Positions 36,415-47,289 of a stretch of 64,000 nt of DNA are shown piece by piece. Made by a program: the position numbers and the translations under genes. The notes beneath the pieces were generated by a model that saw only the letters and a program-made list of their open reading frames with translations, did no database searches and was not told where the DNA came from. This stretch comes from Loxodes magnus (lineage: Eukaryota > Ciliophora > Karyorelictea > Loxodida > Loxodidae): positions 317,001 to 381,000 of the forward strand of contig CAMPDV010000256.1 of the NCBI GenBank assembly GCA_946699065.1, read 5' to 3'. Within the stretch, counting starts at the first letter, position 1; each line of letters begins with the position of its first letter.

Positions 36415-36775
36415 TGAGTCTCAAGCTAGTTTGAGATTCAATATCAGAACAAGTTAGTCTTATTCTGTAGTCCGTGTCTCAGAAACTTTACTTTTTCTCT
36501 ATGTCGTCAACTTTGATAGGAGCTAGGATAAAATTAATGCATAACTGAGACAAATTTAACTAAGGTTTTTAATTATAGAAGACTACTCAAGACTGACATT
36601 TGTACAGGATAGAGAACTCTATAAGAGCTTCAACTCCGGCCTTCGACAGTATCCACAAGAATTAAACGAAGAGGGCTTCAAATTTTTGAATAATCCAAGA
36701 ATATTGAAAGTTCAAAAAATAGTTATTAACGCATTAATTCGTGGATAGCCTAATAATGGCAGACCTATGTTAATT
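36415..36775 (+). repeat. GC-richer island, possible short retroposon
   Basis: A 360-bp patch much less AT-rich than its surroundings, without an ORF. It opens with an inverted pair GAGTCTCAAGCTAG/TTTGAGATTC and contains AGCTTCAACTCCGG, close to a tRNA-type B box. It looks like the short retroposons elsewhere in the window but matches none of them in my reading. Strand and ends are guesses. Confidence 0.4.
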
Positions 36776-37433
36776 TATCCATTAATGTAATGATATAATT
36801 TAAATTATATATAAGTTAAAAATCTTCACATTAAATCTTGCACTTATAAAACAAATAATAATTAGATTTATAACTATAATAGAAAGCTAATATGTTTAAT
36901 ATTAACTGGTATAGTTTAACAATTTTAAATAAAACTTAATTATTTCATATGATTTAGAAAACTTTTTAAATTTAAATACCTTAATAACATTTTTAAGCTT
37001 AATCAAGTTAAAATTATACTTACTTTATTATACACATTCAAACTATTCTAACTATGTCCTTTTTGATAAAAATAAATAACTTAAAATATAAAAGCTATAA
37101 TAATTAATATTCTACAAAAGATAAGTAATTTACAAAAAACTATTAGCTAATATTTACTATCATTTATTTCTAGCATAATACATCCTTTTTTAATTATTTT
37201 TTATAAGTAAATTATATTAGAAAATCATTGAAAGCAATATATAAACTCTGGCATCATATATATTTGCTTATATTAAATTCAAAAACTGCTTTGCATAATT
37301 CTGATATTTTATTTTATCTATAATTAAACTAAAACTTTGTAAAGAATCTTAAGAACAGATATTAGACTAAAGAATAAGTTAAATATAAATTAATATAAAT
37401 AAAAATGTATTATTATACTGAAAATAGAAATAA
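36776..37433. other. AT-rich intergenic DNA
   Basis: Nothing recognised. Confidence 0.5.
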
Positions 37434-38395
37434 TCATAATTGATAAAAATATTTATTTATTTTAATAATAAAAATATTAAAATCTTAAACTTTTAAAATT
37501 TCCTTCCATTCTCTTGTTTTAATATCATATCCACAAAGTTCATAAACTTATTTATTAATTGCGTAACTAAACACTCTCTTTTTATTCAAAATAGGTTAAA
37601 AGTTTGGATAATAACTTCCAGATGGAACAGGAAAATTTGGTCCATGATTTATTACATATTTAAAATCGTATAGAGCTGTACCCTTAAAATGCTAAAATTC
37701 ATCAAACAATAAAATTGAATCTAACTCTTTAATAAATATACTTTGTATTATATGCGAATCTTGTTAAAGTAAATCTTCTAACTTAAGTCATTAGTCTTTT
37801 ATACGTATATATTGGTAAATATCTTTACTCATATATTCTGCATATCCACCGATGCTATATACACTTTTATTCGCAAATGTTACTCCATTTCCTAATGCAC
37901 TATACAAACAATTTTCAATAGATTTAGATTTTTAAGTTCTCATATTAAAAGCCTCACATTTTGAATCAATCTATTAGTACTACGAGCTTATAATATAGAT
38001 CAATTTGCTTTATTTATCAAGAGTTAGTTTATTTCCCTCATTATCATTTATTAGCTTGTATTCTTTTAAAATAGTCCGATTTTCACAGAAAATTAGTGAG
38101 TCTTTTGAAAAAATTAGTTTTTAATATCTAGTTGAAATATAAATGTTTATTGATTTTTCATATTCTCATTTTCTATATTCAAAAAATTTAGTTTCTAAGT
38201 TTAAGTATCTCAAATTTATATTCTTCTTTCTCGTAAGTTTACCACAACGTACTTTGAAAGTTCAATATAGCATAGGTTAGGTAGAATTTCATACTTAAAT
38301 AAAAGGAGTGGAATTTTACCTAAATTATTTCCTTTATCTCTTAAAATCTTTCGTAAGAAGATGCATTTCGAAAAATATTTTTCTTTATTTTCCAT
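37434..38395 (-). pseudogene. Kelch-like gene with a 1-base deletion
   Basis: Closest to the gene at 16541: from the ATG at 38393-38395 the two match almost codon for codon. At about 38139 one base of GATGAT is missing (TTTTTAATATCTAG on the plus strand where the intact gene gives TTTTTAATCATCTAG), shifting the frame after residue 89. Downstream the sequence still aligns with the Kelch blades in the shifted frame. The intact gene's stop is also lost; the next in-frame TGA is at 37434-37436. A recent pseudogene is the simplest reading. A programmed +1 shift, known in Euplotes, cannot be excluded but has no support here. Confidence 0.78.
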
Positions 38396-38870
38396 TTTTA
38401 AATATAAGCTTAAGAAAGTTTACTCTATGTATCGTTTAATTATTTAAATTAAGAAACTTATTTAGAATAAATTAAAAAAAATTTAATTTTTTAATTTTTA
38501 ATTAAAATTAAAATCATAGTTCAAGATGACATTTTAAATGATAGATATATATCAATTTAATAAAAAAAACAAAGCCATTTTTAAAGTAAATACATAGATT
38601 AATAATTAATAAAATTATAACAAAATTTGAAAGTTTCTTACTCTTTTTTTAATTATGGTGAATCTTTATAGCAATATTATTTAAAATAGATCATTATATT
38701 AATTAAAAAAACTTTGGATTGATCATTAAATCAGAAAAATCTATAAAATAAAATTGATAAAAATATAGTAAGGTACTAATAATTTATAGGCTAATATAGA
38801 ATTTACATTAATAAAAAAGAAAAATCAGTGTAAGTTATATTGAAATTTGAATATTTCGTATAGAAATTAT
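38396..38870. other. AT-rich intergenic DNA
   Basis: No feature recognised. Confidence 0.5.
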
Positions 38871-39465
38871 TAATAGATCCAGAATGAAACAAAAATAAAG
38901 ATTTTCTTTGGTTCAGCAAATCATATTTCATTCTAGATTGGAATTTTCAATGAAAGGATTATTTTCCTGATTTCAATCAAGTGATAATAATTTTAAATAA
39001 TATTTTGCTCTTTATATTTTTGGTTAGAAAACAAATTGAATCCTTCTATATTATTAATAAGATAAATTAATTGATTAATGAGATGATGATTTTACTTGGC
39101 TTGTCATATATTATTTTATAAAAGTCTCAAGAATCATCGTAAAAATAATTGAAATCGCCAATTTCTGCTCCAGGTTCGTAATCTTAAATATTTTTTATAT
39201 AGCTACTAATATATCCTTTCTTTACTGTTGGTATTTTTTTCACTTGTCAATCGTGTCTAAAAATTTGCTTGATGCTTTTTTAAGCGTCAAGGATTTACTA
39301 GAGTAATCTGTCTCCATTAATAATTTTTTCCTGTAAAGGTCACCTTCAGATTTGCGATAAATCTTGAATAGGTTTTTTTCTGAAATTTTACTTTCCCCTT
39401 TTAAAAAAAATTTGTATCTCCAACAGCCCCTTTTTATATACTCTATGCTTCTACAAAATCAGCAT
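38871..39465 (-). CDS. Unidentified protein-coding segment
   Basis: On the minus strand, from an ATG at 39463-39465, one frame reads as protein for about 190 codons. It starts MLILQKHRVYKKGLLEIQIF, continues with LQEKIINGDRLLQQILDAQ and the best part, YISSYIKNIQDYEPGAEIGD followed by FNYFYDDSWDFYKIIYDKP, and then a hydrophobic stretch (ISLINQFILLII). Codons in the core have the first-position G bias expected of genes. The aromatic and acidic core does not match a family I know. The 3' end is uncertain because several in-frame TGA could be Trp or stop. Confidence 0.42.
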
Positions 39466-39544
39466 AAATATGGTCTTTTTTTTTATTTTTTATTAAAGTT
39501 TAATTTTTTATGTTTAATTAATATTTTTTGATTGGCCCAGTTTA

Positions 39545-40020
39545 CTTCATAATAAACAAATATTCAAACGTGAAGGAAGTAATGGAAATAATGAGACAAT
39601 AGAGAAATCCTACAGAAGAGGTAAAAAATTCATACCCGAACACTACAATGCTAACAGGTAGCAGTGTTGTGTACTTAGATTTAAAGGATATAGACGAAGC
39701 GAAGAGAATATCGAATTAATAGACCTGAAAGAAAACAAAATGAGAATACAGTAACCAGCAAACTTTTCTGTTGCCAATGCAAATTGAAAGGGCACACAGA
39801 TTAACAAAGCAGAAGAGTGGAAGCAGCAAAAAGGAAAAAACAAAATACAAGAGAATTAGAGATGCTTGAAGGAAAAGTTAAATTAACCATAAAAAAACGG
39901 AATTATAAGCAAATAAGAGGAGAATTGGAGAAGGAAAGTAAATTATTATAGAGGAAGCAAGGGAAGAAGAGAAGGAAATAAAACGAGAAAAAAATAATTA
40001 AAATAACTAAACAATTAAAT
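39545..40020 (+). pseudogene. ORF1/Gag-like remnant with damaged zinc knuckle
   Basis: Purine-rich plus-strand sequence, rich in Lys, Glu and Arg codons. One frame near 39765-39810 reads CCQCKLKGHTDQQS, i.e. C-x2-C-x4-H-x4 with Ser in the last Cys position of a CCHC knuckle, followed by a long basic and acidic helix-like stretch (TRELEMLEGKVKLTIKKRNY). The upstream part is in a different frame. This fits a decayed ORF1 from the retroelements of this window, but there is no direct nucleotide match to the other copies. Confidence 0.4.
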
Positions 40021-40117
40021 ATAAAATTCTTTCATGCTAAATGAATAAATAAGAATTATTTTTCATTAAAAATGGAATTGGACATATGTAAGACAGAAAT
40101 AAAGAATTGTTTAAAGA

Positions 40118-41158
40118 TTATGAAAGATGATAAAAATAAAAAATGCCAAAAGATAAACAACATTTAAGTTTAGTAGTAATAGGACATGTAGATTCAGGAA
40201 AGTCTACAACAACTGGACATTTGATTTATTAATGTGGTGGAATTGACAAAAGAACAATGGAAAAATATGAGAAAGAATCGGAGTAGATAGGTAGAGGATC
40301 ATTCAAATATTCTTGGATTTTAGATGATTTGAAGTAAGAACGTGAACGTGGTATTACTATAAATATTTCAGTTTGGAAGTTTGAAAGTTCAGTATTTGAA
40401 TATACAATAATAGATGCTCCTGGTCATCGTGATTTCATAAAAAATATGATAACAGGTACTACATAAGCAGATGTAGCATTGGTTATAATAGCAGCAGGAA
40501 AAGGAGAGTTTGGAGCAGGAATAGGAAAAGAAGGATAAACAAGAGAGCATATTTTATTAGCTTATACTTTAGGTGTGAAATAGATGATAGTAGCAATAAA
40601 TAAAATGGATGATAAATCAGTGAATTATGATTAGAATAGATTTGAAGAGATTAGTAACGAAGTGAGAGAATATTCGAAGAAAGTTGGATATAATGCTACA
40701 AAAATTCCTTTCGTACCGATTTCTGGTTGGGTAGGTGATAACATGATAGAGAAATCTACAAATATGTAATGGTACAAAGGACCAACTTTAATATAATATT
40801 TAGATGCTGTAAATGCACCAAAAAGACCTACTGATAAACCTCTTCGTCTTCCTTTGCAAGATGTGTATAAGATAGGAGGAATAGGAACAGTACCAGTTGG
40901 TAGAGTAGAAACAGGAGTTTTAAAAGCAAATATGTTAGTAACATTTGCTCCAGTATCTATAACAACTGAAGTGAAATCAGTAGAAATGCACCATCAATAA
41001 GTAGAAGAAGCGATTCCAGGAGATAACGTAGGATTTAATGTAAAGAGACTTAGTGTAAAAGATTTAAAACGTGGCTATGTATGTGGAAATGCAAAAGATG
41101 ATTCTCCTAAAGAATCTGCATCTTTTATAGCTTAAGTGATAGTTTTATATCATCTTGG
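40118..41158 (+). pseudogene. Ectopic EF-1alpha copy, truncated after about 337 codons
   Basis: The sequence matches the array gene, but in inverted orientation, from about 25 bases before the ATG (40143-40145) to about 41155. It covers domain 1 and domain 2. It then runs directly into a family S1 retroposon. Compared with the array it has several substitutions: GEFEAG is GEFGAG, EYLKK is EYSKK, VKGLSV is VKRLSV, and DDPP is DDSP. Some change conserved residues. Without domain 3 and with such changes it is unlikely to be functional. The spacer repeats are absent, so it was not copied as a full array unit. Confidence 0.93.
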
Positions 41159-41446
41159 GAAAGGAGTTTCCAGTTAAACGAACCAGTGTACTCTCTTGAT
41201 AAGCATAACGCTGATATCCTGTTGCTTAATTCAATAATCTTCTGCCAGAGAGTTCCATAACTATCATGGCTGACAGGTTTCAAGGCGTTAGCAAAAATTG
41301 ATAACCAGAAAAACTTTGTTCACTTTATGAGGTTGACTTCAACCATGGATCTTTTCTACGAGAAATAAAATCTTAACCTTATCTATAAAACTAGAAAGTT
41401 TGATCAAAGAATCAACTTCAGTTCCCGCCTTCTTTTTTAATTATTT
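41150..41446 (+). mobile_element. Short retroposon (family S1), diverged copy
   Basis: This aligns with 24926-25246: CGAACCAG-GT-CTCTC..., ATATCCTGTTGC, CAGGTTTCAAGGCG (B-box-like) and a 3' CGCCTTCTTTTTTAATTATT end. It is more diverged than the other two copies. Its 5' end abuts the broken EF-1alpha copy, and no second EF-1alpha part follows, so no target duplication can be shown. It marks or caused the breakpoint. Confidence 0.72.
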
Positions 41447-41784
41447 AAATTATCGTTTAAAATGTTTTATTTTTATGTAGCAAAAATATTAAAATTTAAA
41501 AAGATTGATCATTTAGATAAATCTTCTTCAAAAGTGTTTTATATTTTTCCCTAAAAATTCCTTCAACTTAAAAATAAAAGAAAACTACTAAAATCAAACT
41601 ATTTTATTTAATCTTTTTAGTGAAACTTTCTAACTGATAACACTTCTTCATTTCTTCTTTTTTAATATTTTGGCTTTTATTTAAATCTCAGTTAGTAAAC
41701 CTTAACATTCTAAAATCAAATTTTAAAATTAATTTTAATTTAACTCAATTTAGTTTTTTACTCTTCAAATGTTAATAAAATAAA

Positions 41785-42492
41785 ATGAAAGGAGAATTGT
41801 TTTATTACAAAAGTACTTAACTTAGTAAAATTCTATTTTTAAGAAAAATCGTAAAGAAAGGTTAAGGAAATGAAAATGGATGTTTATTCGGTAGGATTCC
41901 TCTTTTACTTAGCAAATTTGAAATTTATCCAAAATTATCTAGTTTACCCTGTAAATTCACGTGAAGTGAAAAAATGAAGGCTTCAAATTTTAGAATCGAA
42001 AACGAGATCACAATTATAAGCACAAAAAATAGTATTTTTAAATCAGCAGTGATGGAACCAAAACTTAAACCTGGCTTAATTTATGAATTTGATTTCGAAA
42101 TTTATCAAAATACAGCTTTTGAAATTAAGTTTGGATTATGCAAAAGTTCTTTTAATGAATTTGAAGAATGTTTTTCAAATAAAAAGTATGGTTGAGCATG
42201 ATTTTCAGGTGAAGGAGAATTGAGACACAATTCTGGTGGAATTGGAGCATAATATGGAAGAAAAACAATGGGAAAAAGCATTATAAAAATGATAGTAGAT
42301 ACAAAAAACGGAAACTTGAGTTATGAGTTAAATGAAGAAAACTAAGGATTAGCATTTTAACATATACCTGAATTTACAACCGGAGAAATATATGTTGCAA
42401 TCAGTTTTAGTGCAAATAAAAGTTTTTGCAAGTTATTAAAAGCAAAAATAATATATAATTCTCAAAGGAAAGACAATAAGGAGTAAAATTGA
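41785..42492 (+). CDS. SPRY-domain protein with IPLLL N-terminal module
   Basis: A 235-residue ORF, ATG 41785 to TGA 42490. Residues 14-51 are the N-terminal module (KILFLRKIVKK, then GRIPLLLSKFEIYPKL) shared with the Kelch-like proteins. A linker with an acidic and basic segment precedes a B30.2/SPRY-type domain at about 95-215. It shows ELRHNSGGIGAQYGRKTMGK, IIKMIVDTKNGNLSYELNEE and a C-terminal YVAISFSANKSFCKLL, which correspond to the conserved SPRY pattern of LRHN, Y/G, D..KG.L.F and N...G.AF. Two Trp at residues 137 and 139 are both TGA. SPRY domains bind protein partners; an adaptor role is inference. The paralogue at 26479 is split by a retroelement. Confidence 0.85.
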
Positions 42493-43170
42493 GAATTTAA
42501 ACTTAAAAATAGTTATTTATGAAAAGTTTAAATTATAAAAAAATTTAATTTTTTGAACAATATGTATTTTATGAGCAAAAAATTTAAGATTTAAGACCGA
42601 ATTTATTTAAATAAGTAAGTTAAAATTTTTTAATTATTTATTTTATTCGGCTTTCAATTTATTTATTTTTAACATCAAAACTAATGATTTTATAAATTTT
42701 GGTTTAAAATTAATATTTAATTAATTAATTAATTTTAACTATAAGTGTTTATGGACATCTTTAATTGTAAGAATTAATTCTTTCAATCAAAGACATTTTA
42801 AAAGTCTTTAAAAAACAAATCATCATTCTCTCTTCTTCAATTTGTTCAACTTGAATTCAGCTCTTCCAATCTCATCTATTACATCCAAGAATTGCACTCT
42901 GAAAGATAGAAAAATTAATATTTTATTTCGAAAGAATACAGTATTAATATCTAGTTTTTTCTCTCTTCATAATTTTAATAGAATACTTTTTTTGAGCTTT
43001 CATATTTTACAAAAGAAATTTATATAATGTTCAACATTAAAAATTTACTGTAAACATCTTTATTTATATTTTTCTATTTTCAATTAAGTAGTTTTTTTTT
43101 ATGTTTTTTGACTTTATTTTTTTAACTTTTTCAATAATTTTTTTTAACTTTAGAGATTTCATTAAAGGGA
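42493..43170. other. SPRY 3' flank
   Basis: AT-rich sequence after the SPRY stop, with no gene called; short standard-code openings here are not supported by codon pattern. Confidence 0.45.
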
Positions 43171-43400
43171 ATACGCGAAAATTCTCTTTTTCTTCTAGTA
43201 TCTCAAGACTATTTAGCTTCTGTCCATCAAATTAAAAATTTATATTTTTTCTAGATCAATATTTATGGTATAATTTTCTTTTTAGGCATGAAAAATATAA
43301 AACTTTTAAAATATTAATCTCTATTTTTCAGGTTTATGAGATCAAAATATAAATAGCTTTTATAAATAAACTTTTCTGCTATTTTGAGTTTTTCACATTG
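43040..43400 (-). pseudogene. Second FDGQ-family segment converging on the SPRY gene
   Basis: See 28140-28900. Here one frame reads QFDGQKLNSLEILEEKENF, RVFPLMKSLKLKKIIEKVKK and, upstream, KRKLYHKY. It is shorter and more degraded than the first copy. Its place relative to the SPRY gene is the same (tail to tail), so gene pair and flank were duplicated together. Confidence 0.4.
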
Positions 43401-43628
43401 GAAACGTTTAGGAAAAATTAAAAAATTAAATGAAAATAATTTTAACTTTAATTCTTAATTTTTGTTTTGTTATTTCATAATTTTTAAACTTTAATTTAAA
43501 GTAATGATAATTTTAATAAATTAGGAATCATTAAAACCTTTTAGTTTTAAAAAATTGCTGATTAAAAATAAATATTCAGGTTTGTGTATAAACTATAATC
43601 ATAAATTTTATTATTATTATATTATATA

Positions 43629-44033
43629 AAATGGATGTCGGCCGCAAAAGAAAAAATAGTAGGTAATCTGGCGAAGTGTATACTGCATTGCGAGTAATCT
43701 CGCACTAGATGCCACTACGGGGAAGGCTGGATGAGCTCCGTTGAGACACGCCTAACTTACTCCGAGGGTTCTCTCTAATAGTATGAAAGTTTGACAAACG
43801 GGTCTTCAAATTATTGACATAGTAACTAATTCTTTTTTGGACCTTATTCAAGAAGACTGAAGCATTTGACTCAAGCTTTAAGAATAATTTTTAATAAGAA
43901 GATTCCCCATTTGGAAGAAACGAACATGACTCTTTGGACTTCTAGAATTTTAACAAAAAGATGAGAACATTTTTCTTAATATTATATATTAATATTGAAA
44001 GAGCTGTGCGCCAACGAGGTGTTACGCGCTCTA
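43629..44033 (+). mobile_element. Short retroposon with 3' stem-loop (family S2)
   Basis: Full-length relative, in opposite orientation, of the element at 22363-22772: it starts AAAATGGATGTC, shares GCATTG-GAGTAATCTCGCAC, GGACCTTATTCAAGAAGACTG and GACTTCTAGAATTTTAACA-type blocks, and ends with the stem-loop at 44001-44031. A TTA-rich simple repeat follows (44041-44068). The target duplication cannot be read because both flanks are TTA repeats. Confidence 0.85.
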
Positions 44034-44068
44034 TAATAATTTTTATCTATTATTATTATTATTATTAT

Positions 44069-44559
44069 TTAGAAAAAATGTTTAAATGATTTTAATTTTA
44101 CTTATGAATTAATAATTCTTGCTTTAAATTACATTTTTTTAATGCAAATAGAAAGTTAATATGACTCTTTAATTATGTTTCCCTTTTTATTTTTAATATA
44201 TATGATAAATCATATATATATATCAAAAAATTTCAAATAATATCTAATCATTACGAATTTATTTTTATTTCTAAAACTATTAAATTATTAAAATATAATA
44301 AGCAAACATTGTCCAAAGATTAACTAAAATACGAGCATTATTTTTATAAATTATTCTATTACTTGCTAACATTTCTCTTTTCTATAATTTAGAAATAAAA
44401 TTTAATTTTTATATTATATGATTATTTATATTTTTCGAGTGTTAAATATTATATATTTAAATTAGTTTATTTGCTTATTATATATTATTCAACATATATT
44501 GACTTAATATCCAAAAAAATTCTTTATCGCATGAGTAACTTATAAGATCTATTTTTAAT
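44069..44559. other. AT-rich intergenic DNA
   Basis: No feature recognised. Confidence 0.5.
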
Positions 44560-45908
44560 TTACATATTACAGTTTTATTTAATTACATTTTTAATATCCA
44601 AGCTATATTAATTTATTTTAGCTTTTATATCAACTATAAAACATTTTATAGACTTAGTTCCTTTATATAATATAAACTAAAAAAAGAACTTATTAATTGA
44701 ATATAAATACTAGAGTTTCTAATTTTTATTTACTAGTTATAAAATTTAAAATTTAATCTAAAATATTTTAATTTTGTTAGTTAAGATATTTTATTTTCTA
44801 ACTTTAAAGCAAAATGTATTCATTTTTGTTATGAACCATAAACACTTTTATTTACAATTTTTGGTTTATTTTTTAACTTTTTTGATTCAAATAAATTATT
44901 TAGCATCATATTTACTATTTTACTTTTTGAATTCCTTAACTTAATTAAACTAATTTAAAATATCAAGATTAGGTAACTTAATCTTACCATTTTTATTTCC
45001 TATTTATTTTCCTTTAATTTTCATTACTAAAATAAAAATTATTTCATAATATTTAGTTTAATAAAATCAAATTCTACATTGTTAGAATGTAAGAGAATAA
45101 TCTTAGTGAAGAAAATTTAATTTAGTCGGAGTTTGTTTTTGTTGAACAAGTAAAGAAAGAGTTTGATAAGGATATTAAAAATTACTTAAATAGAGAAAAA
45201 AATTTAAGATAGATAGATAAATAAAAAGAGGAAGATGATTTTTGTGCTTTAGTTTCTAAAAAAGAGTATCTAGTGTAATTAAAATGTGCGGATACTATTG
45301 TTGACCAGCAAAACCAAAAAGATGTCTTAGAAGTAGTAAATTAATTTCTGGAACCTGATTTTAACATAGATAACAACACATCACCGAATCAACCAAGACA
45401 TTTGGTTATATTTGGAGATTCAGGAAGTGGAAAAACAACACTCGCATTTAAAATATTTGACAAACTTCTTGATGAAGATTAAAGAGTTCCAATTTTTATT
45501 TCTCTTTGTAATTCACAAGAATAAAATCCAATAAAAGCTAAATTAAATGAAGTTCGCTTTAGGAAAATTAAATAAAAAATGAATGAATTGAATGATAGTG
45601 AAGTGATTTTCATTTTAGATGGATATGATGAATTGCAATAACAAACTTAAATAGTAGAAAGTATTTTCACTGAATATCCAAAGATAAAAGTTATCACAAC
45701 ATCTCGATATTAGCAAATCATCCAACAGGAGAATTATAAATAATTGTTTTCTCCTTAAATAAAAGGAAGATAATGTGATGAATATGTCAAAATTATTTAC
45801 ATTTAACCCTTCGATAATAATATGATCTAAGAATTTTTCGAAATAATCATAAAGCGAGATTAAAATATGGCAAAGCAGTTGAACATAAACTCAGGAAAAG
45901 AATGTATA
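44560..45908 (+). repeat. Left arm of a 1.35-kb inverted duplication
   Basis: This segment (527 bp of flank plus the first 822 bp of a NACHT gene) is nearly identical to the reverse complement of 62630-64000. Identity starts at 44560, opposite the window end, so the repeat may extend further in the right-hand copy. It stops at 45908 in the middle of the NACHT gene. The arms enclose about 16.7 kb. Confidence 0.88.
45087..45908 (+). pseudogene. Truncated NACHT gene, first 274 codons
   Basis: It starts ATG TAA GAG and follows the gene at 59038-63450 closely, closer than that at 30008. It keeps the N-terminal region, Walker A (GDSGSGKTT), Walker B (ILDGYDEL) and TTSRYQ, then loses similarity after NSGKECI at 45908. 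What follows is T-rich sequence without a recognisable frame. The rest of the NTPase, the propeller and the zinc module are missing. Confidence 0.88.
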
Positions 45909-46830
45909 AAACTTTTCACATAAAATATATCTACGTTTTTCTGAAATAGCAGTTTTTTATTAGTGCTTTTTTTAAATCAAGTAAGTGAGCAGCTTTTTAT
46001 AAGTTTTTTTTTTCAGTTTTTTTTACGATTTCTGGCACATAATTTTATTCCAGATTTTTTTTGGCTTTTCTTATGTTTTTTTAATTTTCTTCGTTTTTTT
46101 CCAAGAATTTAATCAAGATTTTATATTTTTTAGGCGAACAGAATATCTTGAAAAATTTTTATTTTTTTCAAAGTTTAACATTTTTCTTACAGATTTTTTT
46201 CCTTTCAAATCATTTTTTTTTGTTCAAAACTTTAGTGTTTATCGAGGTTAAAAGATTATTTTCATATTTTGTGCAAAAGTTTAAAAATTTACACAATCTT
46301 TTATATTTTTTTTTATTTCTTTTTCGATTTTTGCATATTTTTTAGATATATAATTTTAGATTTAAAAAAAATAATTTTTTGAATTGCAGCGTTTCACTCT
46401 TTTAATGTAAAATTTATTAATATTAAATCTTTCTCAAGTTCTCTTTCAAATGTTCAAGTATTTCTTAAGTTTTTATTTGAAAAATGATATAATAATATTT
46501 ATAATTTCGCTTAAATATGTTTATTAATATAGAATATTTAAGAATAGCAAAAAAATTATTATTAATTCTTTATTTTTTTTCCATTTAAAATTCTTTATGA
46601 TAGTATTTATAAATAAATAATTATTTAATTATCTAAGTTTTAAGACTTAAATATAAAGGTAATAATCAAAAATATAGTAAAATAAAATGAAAAATAAAAT
46701 TTATCTTTGGACTTAACGATAAAATCAATTGAGAAACAAATTATTTATTTATTTAATCGTGTATCTTCAAATATATAATTGTATAGCTTTATTTTAATAG
46801 AGAAAACCAATAGTCAATCTAAGAACAATG
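45909..46830. other. T-rich stretch after the NACHT breakpoint
   Basis: Strongly T-rich on the plus strand to about 46340 (A-rich on minus, where a Lys-rich frame without family resemblance could be read). No feature supported. From 46350 on it is ordinary AT-rich DNA. Confidence 0.45.
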
Positions 46831-46834
46831 AAAT

Positions 46835-47104
46835 TTTGCTATTCAGAGTACCTGTTGTGTGAAGAAACGAGCAATTATCTTGGCAGGAGCCAAGAGAGAA
46901 CTCAGAATTTCAGATATCAAGTAGCAACAGTTTGAAAGATGATCAGACTTTAATATCTCTTAGGAAAGCATTTCGTTCAAGTCTCAATTGATACAAAGTT
47001 GATACAAGGGAATGCTATCACTGGAGAGACTTCTTAAAAATTTTTATAATAACTAACAAATCTTTTTTAATGATTTGAGGGCCTTTGAGGTGCTATGCGC
47101 TCTA
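46835..47104 (+). mobile_element. Short retroposon with 3' stem-loop and B-box-like motif (family S2)
   Basis: A patch of higher GC with no ORF, ending with the stem-loop at 47077-47102. Block 46960-47035 aligns with 14985-15070. It contains CGTTCAAGTCTC, an exact match to the core of the tRNA-type B box (GTTCRANNC). The 5' end is inferred from base composition only. Confidence 0.65.
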
Positions 47105-47285
47105 TAATATAAAATTATTATAAAAAATATTTTAATTATATAAATTATTAAATTATTTATTTTTATTCAAATAAATAACAAAAAAGTTATTAACATCTGT
47201 AATAATTTTTTTTATAAATTTTCTTCAAAATATATTGATTTAATGAAATGCTAATTTTTATATTCATTAAGGGTAAATCATTTAT
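47105..47285. other. AT-rich spacer
   Basis: No feature seen. Confidence 0.5.
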
Positions 47286-47289
47286 ACGG

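Noticed and set aside
45909..46340. A long Lys-rich minus-strand protein in the T-rich stretch
   Set aside because: The frame is almost wholly AAA, AAT and TAA codons, which any A-rich sequence gives in this code; no motif or homologue in the window.
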